Of a stretch of 64,000 nt of DNA, positions 22,676-34,562 are shown one piece after another (positions within the stretch are counted from its first letter, which is position 1; the number at the start of each line of letters is the position of its first letter). Origin of the DNA: Ecdyonurus torrentis (Eukaryota; Arthropoda; Insecta; Ephemeroptera; Heptageniidae); assembly GCA_949318235.1 (NCBI GenBank), contig OX439137.1, positions 23,733,653-23,797,652 of the forward strand. The letters are read 5' to 3'. The notes beneath the pieces are model-generated. The model was not told the DNA's origin. It saw only the letters and a program-made list of their open reading frames with translations, and made no database searches. Position numbers and translations under genes: made by a program.

Positions 22676-24225
22676 ATCTCAGACCCATTGTAGAAAGTAA
22701 AACCTATACGTAATTGAATCAGGGTGTTCATACATGTCACTACAAAACGTACTAAACTTAATCGTAACAAAATGTTTTTAAAGCTTACATGTTGTTAACT
22801 TTCTACGTTTTTGTTCTACGGTTTCTTATGAGTTATGACAATACATATCGGCGTGGTCTTTTTTTTTTTTTTTTTTTTTTTTTTTTGCATTGACGATCTT
22901 GGTGTCGTCTTGAGATGTATTCACGTATTCCGGTTTTTTATATTACAATTTGCATACCAATATTCAGTTTATGTATTAAAATGATCTGAATTTTGTTATG
23001 AAATTTTCAAGGAAAAAATCAAAATATATAAAAACACCTTTAACGAAGAGGGTGACCAAGTCTTGGAACGAAAATAGTCAAAAGAAGAAGTTTACTATCA
23101 CGATAATTCTTTTTACGTTATTTGTGTCCTGCAAAACAATTAATATAATTTTGAAATAAAATTGAATGAATTAAACAAAAACAAAACAAACAAAAATAAA
23201 ATGCCTTGAAAAAAGTTTTATTTTTTTATTTTAAAAAGTTTCTAATTTGTCTCTTAAGTTGCACTTAAATTTGAAATTTCACATTTACATATTTTCTTTA
23301 AAGTGAAATAACTTAAATATTTAATCATGTTTGCATGTGTTTAACATAAATAAACTTTTAAGTAACATTTCATCTACACTCCGTGTTAATTTTATATTTC
23401 GTGACCGTCAGTTTGTGATATATCAGATGGTCACCTACATACCTCAAGTTTAGCAATGACCTGTCCTGTGAATCTCTCAGTAAAGTTTTCAATTTTTTTT
23501 TTTTTTTTTTTTTTTTATATCTTAAAAAAAAAAAAAAAAACAAAAAAAAACTAAGGTAGATATATATTTTTTCAGTGTAAAAAGTATTTAGAAGAAGTAA
23601 GTACATAAAATGTTACAACTCTCATAAGTTTTCAACAGTAATTGCAGCAAAAAAAGAAGAAGTCTCTTTAAAAGCGTAAAGATGCCAGATTCAAAAGACT
23701 TTTTTTTTTATGTGAACGTTATACTTTATTTTTAAACCTTTTTTTTTTTTTTTTCTTTTAACAGAAAAAATAAAAAGTTTTCCGTTACAATATTGTACTT
23801 CTTAAACAAATGTTTTGTGAACTGAAATTTAATTAAATGAGCAAACTTTCATTGTATAATGTTTATCATATTTTTATTTTTTTCGTTTTATACATAATGA
23901 CCTTTTCTCAGCTTCATATTAATGTTACATGATTATAAACACAACAACAATAAAAATGTTTATACTGATTTAAAATTAAAAAAAAATTAAGTAAGAAATA
24001 TGCAAGAGAGTTATTTACATTTATTATAAAAATTAAGCCTAATTAGATCCTAGTGCCTGAAAAATTTAAATAACATTTTTTTTTTAGATTTTATTTAGAT
24101 TTCATTTTAGAAATTTTTTTTTATTTTTTATTTTCATCATAGTATTTTTAATTGCATAGGTAATTTACAAAAGTAAATGGCAATGAATTAAAAAAAAATG
24201 TAGCAGATGGAGAATTACAAATTTT

Positions 24226-24440
24226 CAAGGAAAGAATAAATGACGTAATTTATGCTGCATTTATGTCATTATAGCATAAATATTGCTAAATTAGAACAAC
24301 ATAAATATTTTGTTTAAGATAAAATTTATGCTTTGTAACAATGTTGTTATGAAGTATAGCATAAATTATGCTGTATTGAATAAATTGTGCTGGAAATGAG
24401 CTAGCATAATTATTATTTATTTATTTTTGTCTGTGCTGAT
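24226..24440 (+). mobile_element. Repeat family A, copy
   Basis: AAGGAAAGAATAAATGACGT at the left and TTATTTATTTTTGTCTGTG at the right, with the usual TTATGC/GCATAA interior. Confidence 0.65.
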
Positions 24441-25038
24441 GGAAATGGAAGCCTTTTTGACATTTAATGTTTCAAAGTTTATTTTTATAATTTCAATTTA
24501 TATAAATTTATATAATATATTATGTATATTATTGCACGAAAGTTCCAATTTTTCCGACGGAATTTTTTTTTAAAAGTGTGTAACATGCAAATGATTTTTT
24601 TTATTATACACATTTATTTGCAAAAATGTTAAATTGGGTAATCAATTTTTGTTGCCACTCGCCGTCAAGCTTTAAAAAAATGCCCCAAGTGTTAGAAACA
24701 TGAAAAAAAAAAAAAAAAAAAAGTGTTCTGTAAAATAACGCAAAATCGTACTACACGAAAACAAGGATTTTTTTTTTCTGAAGATGTGATGGAGCAAAAT
24801 GAGGGGAAAAAAAATTCTATTTAATGTTTTTAATCAAGGTATGAAAATTCATGAAGCATAATTCGATCATATAATTACTAAAAAATTAAAATTAGTTTTA
24901 AAGCAATTTATTTGAAATATATTTGAAGCAAACATAAAATTCATTAATCTTAATTAAAATCTTAAAATTTCAAGCAAGATAAATTTTATTTGAATCTGAA
25001 ATTTTATATAATAAAATTATACGTATAATAAAAAAAGT

Positions 25039-25039
<1 letters not shown>

Positions 25040-25104
<65 letters not shown>
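25040..25104. repeat. (GA)n microsatellite
   Basis: About 32 perfect GA units. Confidence 0.95.
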
Positions 25105-25107
<3 letters not shown>

Positions 25108-25367
25108 CACGTCACACAAAATTTCCTATATTGATAAAAAATACCATAAAAGCTTATTTTAATCTCATTAAATTTTGATTTGAACGGATATTGACTTCTT
25201 TTTTTCCCCCCCAATCAATATTCATTCCAAATGTGATTTATTGTTAGAGAACTTGTTTTTTTTTCTTTTTTTTTCTTTTTCATATCATTAAAAAAAAGTT
25301 GGCCCTTAAAGTTTGTGCCTTAATTATAATTAATATTATCATAAAATATAGGTAGTACATATATCCG

Positions 25368-25430
25368 TGGTGTAAAGGTTACACATGAAAGAAGCTTTTA
25401 AAGTAAAGGGGTTAAAAACTGATCACAGGT
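25368..25430 (+). mobile_element. Possible tRNA-like (SINE) promoter remnant
   Basis: TGGTGTAAAGG (25368) fits the internal A box TRGYNNARYGG with one mismatch, and GGTTAAAAACT (25410) is a weak B box, at a plausible 42-base spacing. No clear body or tail follows. Confidence 0.2.
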
Positions 25431-25554
25431 GACCAGGTGAGTGTTAGGTTTTCAGCTCTATACGATCGTAACATCTGCGGATCATTTAATTGACCTCTTG
25501 TTTCTTATTAAATTTTTTTAATTATATAGTCAACATTCCTGCACGCGAAAAACA

Positions 25555-25650
25555 AACAAAACAAACAAACAAACAAACATAATAATTATGCTAGCCCATT
25601 GTCAGCAGCATTTAAAATAATTCATGCTATAGTGCATAATAACTGTGCAC
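25555..25650 (-). repeat. (CAAA)n tract and family A fragment
   Basis: Six CAAA units, then CATAATAATTATGCTAGCCC and further GCAT/TGC steps of family A in reverse orientation, truncated. Confidence 0.5.
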
Positions 25651-25708
25651 GAGTAATGCTTTCTGGCACTTGTCGAAAAATGTGACTATTTGTGAAATTA
25701 TATATGTA

Positions 25709-25828
25709 CAGCTCTGGCCAAAAGTTTGAGAACGATTTGTATAGGCAACCCGCAATCACACTATGTTATCTGTATGATAAAACGCTGCGGCTGCCCCTGC
25801 CCAGTTCTTAAACTTTTGGCCAGAGCTG
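25709..25828. mobile_element. Tc1/mariner-like MITE, 120 bp
   Basis: Ends CAGCTCTGGCCAAAAGTTTG and AAACTTTTGGCCAGAGCTG form a 25-base terminal inverted repeat with about one mismatch, flanked on each side by TA. CTGGCCAAAAGTTT-type ends are common among Tc1-like elements (general knowledge). It is non-coding. Confidence 0.75.
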
Positions 25829-26924
25829 TACATACATATGTATTGAACTAAATTAGAACTCAAAATTTAACTACATTCATACAGCATTCTAATTGCATTT
25901 GTGGAACACTGTTTGAAAGCATATTTTTATTCATGGGATATGCATGCTAATAATAAAATAATAATTCTGTTACGTAGTGTAAATACTATGTTGTACATGC
26001 ATCATAATATAATTATCAATTCTATTCCAATGTAGCAACATTGATTCTATAATGATGTAAAAAATCAGCATAGATTACTAAATTTAATAATAATCCATGT
26101 TACATTAAATTTATGTTAAAAATATATAACTGGCAACATAGCACTTTACTGAAATCAGTTCTGCACGAGTCTCTTTCAATGAAAGTGGGTTACTACTTTA
26201 CTGTAACCTTTATGCCAGGGAAAAGTGTACGTATAGTCAGGGCTACAAAAAAGGGATAGTCATAATGATACAAATTAAAATTGGAACTTTAACATTGCAC
26301 TGTACTTTTTAAATGCGAGTATAATATACTACACGCAAAAAAATTATTACTAAAAATGTAATAGGTAGACATAACCTAGAACACAAGTATTATTATAAAT
26401 ACCTAATTCAGGTGCACTGTGCAACAATAAAGGTGTGACTCACCTAGATTAAGTAGTATTGTAGTTGTTCTAAATTCAACTGTAACTATTGCAAAATACA
26501 GGATTCATGTACCTGCCATAAGTAGTAATTATTTTCCGTGTATTACAGAATCAAAATATTTAATATTATATGTTATATATTATACAATTGAGTTGATACT
26601 TAGATATAGATGATATTTGTTTTTAGCACCTTAAAACACGTAAAAATGTGTCTTAGAATGCCTCATTTAAATATTTCTGGTTTTGGTGCAGTAATTTTCT
26701 CAAAAATCTCTAAATCTAAACTCTAAATCGTGGTCCTACAATGCTAAAGTATTGGGGACACTAACTGATTTTGGCGCACCTTACCGATAACCTTTATTGC
26801 CAAACTATACATATATCTTTAAAATATATATTAAAAATATATATAAAAAAAATGACACACAAGCCAGGGCAATTTAAAATATTTTGCAATCGACGTGTTA
26901 CGCTAACATTTTTTCGTCATGACG

Positions 26925-26959
<35 letters not shown>

Positions 26960-27924
26960 ATATTTTATCAGTAAAAGCAAAATGTGCAAGTATTGAATTG
27001 TCATATTTTTTGATATTGGCTACAAAAAAGCAACTTAGATATATTTCAAAACACAACAACGATGATTTATTTAGTTTATCTCCACCTTTTTATAATTCTA
27101 ACTAAAAAAAAGCAACCACGTGCATGTTTTTGTTTTACAACACGTTGAAGTTTGGAAACCGTGAAGAAGAAAAATATGATCATAAATTTTAAAACTATCT
27201 CATATTTTATATAAGGTTTATTTTATTTTTAGTCTGAAGTAACATATTACTACGATATTACTTTGAATATTAATGCATGCGAACACTAATACACTCTTTT
27301 ATCATCGTCAATGCAAGCTCTATATAATCTCTCTCTCTCTCTTTCTTTTTTTTTTTTTACTGCATTTATAACATAAAAAGTAATTTTTCATAATTACTAT
27401 GTATACTGTATCAAAGCTTTATTCTTGAACAATACAATTTGTTCTATCTATATATTATCATAAGAGTATACTGTTATATATATATAAAGAATATATATAT
27501 ATATTATAAACGTGTACCGAGACAAAATTAATTATTATTTTATATTCATTGAAAATTTATGTTTATTTTAGATAGTACAGCGTATGTAGTATGTTTATTA
27601 TTTTATAATATCTCATCATAAAATAAAAATATCTATCAATAGGATTTTTATATCAGTTTTATTATATTATTTTACTGTTTTTTTTTTAATGTAATTTCAA
27701 GTGCGTGTATAATATAATGTTATATAAAATTGTATGGAGAGAGGATTTGTATTGTGTAGATAAAATAATTATATCGGGTTGCCAATTATCAAATGACTAT
27801 ATACATACAATATATTCAAAATATCATTAATTAAAAATTATTTTAATAAATTTCATGCAATCAATATAACTATAAAATGTATACCTGCAAATAATAATAA
27901 TATAGAAATAATTGTGTATTGAAA

Positions 27925-28170
27925 ATGCCTGCCCGATTAAGGGCACGGAACGAAAAATCTCCCAACTCCAGGTATAAAGCTAGTATAACTATCCTGTGTT
28001 TTGCAATAGGTACAATTCTTACCTGTATCTAGGAGGTCGCTATACTAACCTCGCGCCTACCTGGTGTAAGGAGGAATAAACTAAAGGTAAGGAGGTCTAG
28101 ACTCCCGATCGGGTGGAATTGTATCCTCACGAAAAGTATAGAGGCAAGCACTATAATACTTAGATTTAGT
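27925..28170. mobile_element. GC-richer interspersed-repeat-like block 1
   Basis: Begins TGCCTGCCCGATTAAGGGCA and contains CTCCCAACTCCAGGTATAAAG, ACCTGTATCTAGGAGGTCGC, GGTGTAAGGAGGAATAAACT and AATTGTATCCTCACG. It contrasts sharply with its flanks and has no open frame. It reads like the 3' part of an old retroelement, but only one copy is in this window. Confidence 0.35.
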
Positions 28171-28689
28171 TTTTAACCGCAAAATGGCGTAAAAGGCGTA
28201 AAATAAAATTATAAATATTTTTTTGAAAGATATATAAATTGATTTTGTTGCTTGCGTTAATTGTTCAACGCCAAATATTAAATGATTATTTTATTAAAGC
28301 ATCAATAATAATTTTTTTAGGGAAATAAATATAGCGCTTTAATTAATATTACATTTTAGTAATTTTGTATTACTATTGATAATGATAAATACATAATAAA
28401 TTATACCGGGGACTTGGGATCATAATATTGTGTGGCTGTTGCTGCAGATCTCGGGTGGTCGATGAAAATTTTTTAATTAAAGACATAAATTATTTACTGA
28501 GCCTAGCTATTTTGAGGTCTATCCTTAGATGCGATTACTTCATTTTTCTTTTTTGGATAAAAAATTTACTATTCATTAATTTTTTATGATACATTTGTTA
28601 AGTTAAAAAATAAAAGCAATGTTATAAAGCTGGTACTTTTAATTAAATTGTTAATTTCTTTGCCTCCGACAATGTCACAAAGAATAGCC

Positions 28690-28975
28690 ATTTTAGTGAA
28701 AATCGGCTGCTTTTCGTGGTGGCCATTTTTTGTCGCTAAACTAGATCGAAGCACGCGGCAGATGTAGTACAGCCCGCGCTGGCAGTCAGGTGCCGCACCT
28801 CCTAGATCTCAGGTGACATAAAAACTATACTGACGCTAGGTACCGCTCCTCCTACATCGCAGGTGGCATAACATCCAGCGCTAGGGATTTGGCGTCACTT
28901 ATGCTAGAGACACAGGTTACTCAATAATACTCAGATCTTGCGCGCATGTACTAGGGCGCGGGCTTATTTGCGTTA
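28690..28975. repeat. GC-richer block 2 with an imperfect tandem repeat
   Basis: Within it, CAGGTGCCGCACCTCCTAGA then TCTCAGGTGACATAA is followed by TAGGTACCGCTCCTCCTACA then TCGCAGGTGGCATAA, an imperfect duplication of period about 50 bases (28788-28890). No long open frame. Its end is about 40 bases from a family B element. Confidence 0.5.
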
Positions 28976-29017
28976 GTATACTTATGTACTTAGATTTAAC
29001 ACATCATTTTTTTCCGT

Positions 29018-29319
29018 GGGTGTATGCAGATGACGTCATATTTAATGCGCTTGGAGGCCATACTGGAGTAGTGAATAACATTGCTGAGTATACGAAAAAC
29101 TTCGTTTTAGGCAACTTTCTTGAGAAAATCTGTTACTTTTTTGTTATTGCTATTTTTCTCATATACTTGAGATACTAATTCAACATATTTACAGCATCAA
29201 TGCTAACAAAAATATTGCATTATAGTGTTTTTAAACTGGCAAAATGAGTTACTTTCCTATACCACCCATGTTATTGAGTTATCCAACATGGCGTCGACTT
29301 TAGCATGAATGCATACAGC
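29018..29319 (-). mobile_element. Repeat family B, copy 3
   Basis: Starts GGGTGTATGCAGATGACGTC and ends AGCATGAATGCATAC; outermost bases lost. A 64-codon open frame that starts upstream and enters the element is not a gene. TGACGTCA at 29031. Confidence 0.65.
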
Positions 29320-29540
29320 ACAGCTTTTTTTACTAAAATTGTGTTTCTTAAATTGCTTATACAGTAGTTTGTGAGCACAATTTCACATAATATTTTTATA
29401 TTTTTCTGTAGAAAATAGTTAAACGCTTCTACAACTTTTGTGGTTACACGTCTACTAAAATTAGAATAAAATAAAAGTTTTGTTCCCCATATTTTATTTA
29501 TATTTTATTTATATTTTATTTACAGTATTTCCTAGCATTC

Positions 29541-29592
29541 ATTCAATAGAATTGTGCAGCTCCGGCGGCTGAAGCTCGTGCAGATTGCACAA
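29541..29592. repeat. Small imperfect hairpin
   Basis: ATTGTGCAGCTCC ... TGCAGATTGCACAAT. TGTGCAGCTCCGG also occurs near 57624. Function unknown. Confidence 0.25.
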
Positions 29593-30659
29593 TATGCCCT
29601 TTTTCAGCCACATTTTATAATTAATATTATTTTTTATAATGGTGAGAAGTAACTTTGTTTTACAGCATAGTTAAAACAAAATAATAATATTTAATAAGTA
29701 TATTATCGATTTTTGTTCGTTATAAGTTAACGCTTTTGATCTCTTCTTTTCTTCTTTCCTTAGGCATTATCATTTTTATCAATTTAAGTCTCCAATTTCC
29801 AATATTGGTATCAAATTACTTTCACCTATACGTTGGCTCCTTGCTTTTCATATTGTAAGTTAAAAGAAAAGGTAAAATAAGTAATAAAAATAATTTTGTA
29901 TTCAATATAAAAATTTGAATATTTGGCAGTTTATGCCTAATCATTATTGTTGGGCGAATAGAATCTCTAAAAATACTTTATACAATCATTTTTTTTATAG
30001 ATATTATAAGTATTTAAAATTACATAATTCAGGTAACAATTATTTCTACGATGGTATGATTTTTTTGTTATTTATTTATCTTATTTTGGAGGCTATTTGT
30101 ATATTGCTATTTGTATCTAATAATAAAGATTTTATTGATCAAATATAATACAATACAAAGATTGCACATAGTCAAAAGAGTTGCTCAATAGGAGATCAAA
30201 AAAGGCAAAGCCCATACAAAATTTGATATCCAAAAATAGAAAAGAGTAAGAGATATAATATAATGCAAAGACACGCACTTCAGTATATATTTTTATTATT
30301 AAGTTTGTATTCTCTTGTGCAATTTATATAGCACCAATTCACGTTGCAAAATTTACTCGGGGTATTAACTGTGAAAATAAATTAACACTATATTAATAAA
30401 ATAATAATAAAATAACATTACAAAACACGATTGAACTCTGTGGAATGTGAAGATTTTTATTTCAATCATATCATGATCCAAACCAAACAAAAGACTTATT
30501 CGATTGATTTTTCCATTCAGCTAATTAATCAAAGCTAAAGTTAATCAAAGCGCTGTGGTTTACTCCAAACATTATATGATTACAAAAGCTTTAATATTCC
30601 AGAACGCACTCCAACGTAATAAAAAAATGTACGATACATTTAACTTAATACATTGAATA

Positions 30660-30834
30660 CTTATGTAAAAAGCTAAAAAAACGGAAACGGAAGTGCTGGA
30701 AACGGAAAACACGTGATGTTAAAAGTGGGAGGTGGCTCAAGACTAGCTTGCTACTGTTTTTTTTTTTCCCACTTTTACCGTCACGTAATTTCCGTTTCCA
30801 GCACTTATTTTTCCGATTTTTAAATGTTTACATA
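30660..30834. mobile_element. Repeat family D (long palindrome), copy 1
   Basis: AACGGAAACGGAAGTGCTGG at the left is inverted as CCAGCACTTA and GGAAATTACGTGACGG-like text at the right; GTGGGAGGTGGCTC and AGCTAGCTT-like text lie in the middle. It joins copy 2 directly. Confidence 0.6.
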
Positions 30835-31013
30835 GACCGCTTACGTTTACTCTAACAACAGGAAAAGAAAGTGCCGGAAGAGGAAACCAAGTGACGGTAA
30901 AAGTGGAAGAAAACTTCGTACCAGCAGCAAGCTAGCCACCTCCCACTTTCAGTCACAAGGTTTTATTTTCTGGTACTTCCTTTTCCTGTCGTTAAAGTAA
31001 ACATAAGCGGTCA
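30835..31013. mobile_element. Repeat family D, copy 2, next to exon B
   Basis: 179 bp with ends GACCGCTTACGTTTACT and AGTAAACATAAGCGGTC; inner arms GGAAAAGAAAGTGCCGG and GGTACTTCCTTTTCC. It ends about 42 bases from the 5' splice site of exon B. The RNA could fold into a long hairpin. Confidence 0.7.
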
Positions 31014-31055
31014 TAAAATGTCATAGTTTATAACAATTAGAAGAAGAAAACTGAC

Positions 31056-31396
31056 CTCTGATCCCGCTCTCTCTACTCTCCTTGGTGACTCAACTTGCTG
31101 ATGTCTAGGCTGATACATGAGAGGAGAATAGTTCATTGGACAGTTAGTATAGTCCACCGAGAGAGCTTGTCTTTGCAGTGGATGTGGACTTAATAACGGA
31201 CAAGCCTGTCTCAAAGAGGCACTCTGTCTTCTACCAGGACCCAATCTTCTACCAGGACCACCTAATGCTACAGGAGCCTGTTGACTTGGGGCTTTGATAA
31301 ACTGTGGTAAGACATTAGCTCCAGGTTCAGGAGGTACTGCAAGAGCTGCTAAGTTTGGTGCTGACGGACATTTATTTAAGGAGTTACGTCTTGTTC
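31056..31396 (-). CDS. Exon B (internal): Pro/Gln/Arg-rich tail segment
   Basis: The acceptor is TTTCAG just before 31396 and the donor is GTCAGT from 31055. It is 341 bases, phase 1 in, phase 0 out, 113 complete codons. The split codon formed with exon A reads Gly. It codes TRRNSLNKCPSAPNLAALAV, then a Pro/Gln-rich stretch, then LGGPGRRLGPGRRQSASLRQ and LLSPHPLQRQALSVD. The GPGRRQ/LLSPH block is the second stretch that recalls the cytoplasmic tail of TMEM200 proteins. The RRNS and RRQS sites look like basophilic kinase sites (inference). A palindromic transposon ends about 42 bases inside the donor side of the intron. Confidence 0.85.
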
Positions 31397-31561
31397 CTGA
31401 AATCAGATTAGAAATTATCATTAGTTTATATAGGAAACATTTTAAATCACTATATGACACATTATTATCTTATTTTTACTAATTAATTTTAGCTTTTGAT
31501 TTTATCTATGCGAACAACAACTATGGTAAGTATTTAAAAAGAAGGATAAATTATACTCAAT

Positions 31562-31850
31562 CCAAAATACTGAAAGGACAAATATAAATACGTAATAATT
31601 ATGCTAGCTCAATGCAGCAGCATGAATATTATACTACATAGCATAATAGTTAAGATGTTCAGCATAATGACTTATGTTATTCCAACAAATAATATATTGT
31701 TGTGGTATATTATACCAATGACGTTATATAGCATAAATATTATGTTGTACAGCGTAATTATTAAAATTGTTCCAATTTAGCATAATTTATGCTATAATGA
31801 CATAATAAATGTAGCATAAATTACGTGATTTATTCTTTCCGTGTACATAT
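31562..31850 (-). mobile_element. Repeat family A, copy
   Basis: ATAAATACGTAATAATTATG at the left and AATTACGTGATTTATTCTTT then CCGTG at the right, followed by TA. It lies about 165 bases upstream of the exon B acceptor in the intron. Confidence 0.65.
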
Positions 31851-32412
31851 ACAAAGTTCCAGAAGCTATACGATATTATTACAATTTTATTTTAAGACAT
31901 TGAATTATTAATAAATAGTTTTACTATCTAACTTTGAGTGTATATAAGATTTAATTGTATTTTACAAAACACCATATTGTCCAAATTTCCTTCATCAGAC
32001 CGTATTAAACAATTTACTGTGTGAACCCAATGAAGTGAATACTTTACCACCCTCAAGAGTTAACTAATTTTATTACTTGAAACTTTGTATAGTAGGAACT
32101 TAAAGAAACAGTCAAGGGGAAATAGAAAATAAAAAAATGTTTGTGATATTTATATATACTGTAGGCTGTAGGCCTAAAAAGTTAATAGTTATACTTATTT
32201 TTGTTCCCTTAAGGATTTTAATTGAATGAAAATATAACGCAAAAAATAATAGCCAGTTTAACTAAATTGTATAATATTGCACGAATATAGAAAATTTAAT
32301 CATTATTATTTTTTTTTTGTCTGATACAAGTTGTACCAAAGAAATGAATTAAAGTTAAAGTTTTGTTTCCTTCAAAATTTAGCTTTTGTTATTATTTATC
32401 AACTCTGCTTAC

Positions 32413-32453
<41 letters not shown>

Positions 32454-33837
32454 AAAATAACGTATAAAATAAACATCATAACAGACTTTTACTGAAAATT
32501 TAATATTTTAATCGTATGGAAAAATAGATAAACCGCGACATCATTTTTTTTTTATTTATTTATTATTATCATTTTTTTTTTTGCAAATGGTTTACTCATG
32601 CAATGCATGAGGATGAACGTGAATTTAATGAAAGAATATGTACATTTGACCCAGAAAAATCTAACCCGTTGCGTTAAAACCTACACATATATATTTAATT
32701 AGAGAAATGAAAGCGTTGATCAAATTTGTATTAGGGGAATGTACACAGCATTACGGAAATAAAATGCATTAATACTGTATGAATAATTTAATTAGCATAA
32801 TTTTTCTACCTTAATACATGGCATTATTCCATAAGACAATAGAATACAATTTTATATGCAACTTAAACATAGTTAAGGTACAGTAAAAACACATTTCTTG
32901 TGTTTTTGTAATTTTGCTAGATTAAAAAAAAAAAAAATGCTAGATTAAAAATAGCGGACATGTATTTAGAATTTGCAAATGACGAATGAAATACGTTTAC
33001 ACTACCCTACATTATCTAAATAACACACAAGGCAAGTGACTCGCATCACTCGCTCGTATGTCATAAAACTCCTACACAGTATTAACTGTACCTTTAACCC
33101 CCTCATAAGTAGCCTTACGAGAGTTCATATGAGTACCTAAGCAATTAAGATGTAACACATTAAAGATTTTAATTAGCAATAAAATTAACAGAAAAACTTA
33201 CTCTAGAGAATAGTTGAAAACTTTTATAGCGACTATATTATTCATATTTTATTTACATTTTTTATTATACTAGGCAGGAAAGTTGCTTATATAAACGCTA
33301 GAATAATTTTTAAACATAAATTCATTTCTTTCTTTTTATTTATTTAATATTTAAATATATTTTCTTACGTTTTTATTACAACTCTAAAAAAAGTGTTTTT
33401 CATTTCATTGTTTTACAGTATCATAAAATGTAACTTAAAAATTAAGTTAGATGTCTGAATTTTTTAATATAGTATTTATTAGTTGCATTCCTAATTGAAT
33501 AAAATAATAATAATTGAAATTTTAGAGTTTTAGGAGGAACATTTTTTAAATGACATACGTTTAAAATAATTTAAAATTCTGATTTTTTTAAAACTTATTT
33601 AGTACATTAACCAAAATATGTAACATTATCGTAGTCAACGTATCTGAATTTTTAAAAGAATCATAGGATTAATTCACATTGCTTTATTTTATAGGGTATA
33701 TCCATGGGTGTCTCATTGGCTAGTGCATGGTATAAAGTATAGCCATAGAAAGATAATACAGTATTGTGAATTATTTTTATTTTTTATTTTTTTATTGAGG
33801 AAAAAGCTTTGTTTTCCAAGACATTCAATGAAATAAA

Positions 33838-33871
33838 TGTGGCATAAATTACGTATTTATTCTTTCCGGGG
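33838..33871 (-). repeat. Family A end fragment
   Basis: GTGGCATAAATTACGTATTT then ATTCTTTCCGG matches one terminus only. Confidence 0.45.
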
Positions 33872-34238
33872 GGATTGATAAAATTATAATAATTAATGGC
33901 TTTGATTGGGTGAAAGCAGGCGTAAAAGCTCTCAATTTAACCCAACTGTTTAACAGTACAGTCAGTTGCAAATATAACGTACTAGCACTAGCAATAGACA
34001 CAGTATGTTTTACAAAAATGTTTAAAGAACATTTTAACAAATATCTAAACTGTACTTTTTTATTTGATTACTATGATTTTTAAATTTAAAACCCATATTT
34101 CACATATAGTAAATACTGATAATATACAATTGATAAGTTTTTATGTTATATAAAGTAACAACAATGAGATACAGTATTTACATTCATAATTTCTATATTT
34201 ATAATATTATTTTTTTGTGATATAAGTAAACTACTTAC

Positions 34239-34562
34239 CAGATGAATCAACTGATGACTGAATAGTTCTTGAAAATTGTACAAAAGCAGCTTTCATGTCT
34301 CTTCTACTATTACTGATCGCTGGTGAAGGAATGGCTGATGCCAAAGGTGTAGCTAAACCTAAAGTAGTAGCTCCTTGAGCTACAGCTCGAAATACACCTA
34401 GATTATCCCATCGAGTTTGACATCCTGCGCTACGACGTCCACTTCCATCATCTCCACGTGTTTTCTGTGGACTGGTCTTGGGTTTGAATCTAGCGGGGAC
34501 AACTTTGGCTGCGCTATCACGTGCTTCAAATGTCATCACACATGCAGCAACTACGATAAAAC
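34239..34562 (-). CDS. Exon A (internal): end of membrane segment and start of tail
   Basis: Read on the minus strand, a T-rich tract and TTTCAG precede the exon at 34562, and GTAAGT follows at 34238. It is 324 bases, phase 1 in and phase 1 out: two bases of a split codon, 107 codons, one base. It begins FIVVAACVMTFEARDSAAK, a membrane-segment end followed by an acidic/basic juxtamembrane stretch. Then come KPKTSPQKTRGDDGSGRR and an Ala/Thr/Pro-rich part with a second mildly hydrophobic run (GATTLGLATPLASAIP). The rest of the membrane segment must lie in an upstream exon ending with the first base of a codon. Base composition is clearly richer in G+C than the flanking introns. Confidence 0.85.

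Larger units (their letters stand above)
17144..31055 (-). other. Intron B-C
   Basis: A 13.9 kb intron loaded with repeats: families A, B, D, E, F and O, a Tc1/mariner-like hairpin (25709-25828), a LINE tail (19655-19745), two AT arrays, a (GA)n array and two GC-richer blocks (27925-28170, 28690-28975). A 110-codon hydrophobic open frame at 17712-18044 on the plus strand is compatible with chance in such AT-rich DNA. Confidence 0.75.
31397..34238 (-). other. Intron A-B
   Basis: A 2.8 kb intron with strong donor GTAAGT and acceptor TTTCAG on the minus strand. It holds one family A element (31562-31850), a fragment of another (33838-33870) and a poly(A) run at 32416-32450. The rest is unremarkable AT-rich sequence. 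Confidence 0.8.
11547..34562 (-). other. Spliced gene, 3' half: probable TMEM200-like membrane protein
   Basis: Five exons, all GT/AG bordered, join without a frame break into 433 complete codons plus stop, beginning with two bases of a split codon. Phases match at each junction (1, 0, 1, 0). The visible protein opens with the end of a hydrophobic segment (FIVVAACVMTF), then EARDSAAKVVPARFKPK, then about 410 residues of basic, Ser/Pro/Gln-rich, low-complexity tail. From memory, TMEM200 proteins (DUF2371) have two membrane segments, the second ending in a hydrophobic run followed by E-x-R-D, and a distal block like PGxxRRQ...LLSxHS; exon A and exon B show comparable features. The first membrane segment, start codon and promoter are absent from the window. 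Cellular role is not known to me. The gene structure is well supported; the family name is tentative. Confidence 0.8.

Noticed and set aside
28984..29178. 64-codon open frame
   Set aside because: Runs into a family B element; broken in the other five copies.
31294..31482. 62-codon plus-strand open frame
   Set aside because: It is the antisense shadow of exon B.
33000..33140. Slightly GC-richer stretch with CACTCGCTCGTATGTC
   Set aside because: No second copy, frame or inverted repeat found; left as unassigned intron sequence.
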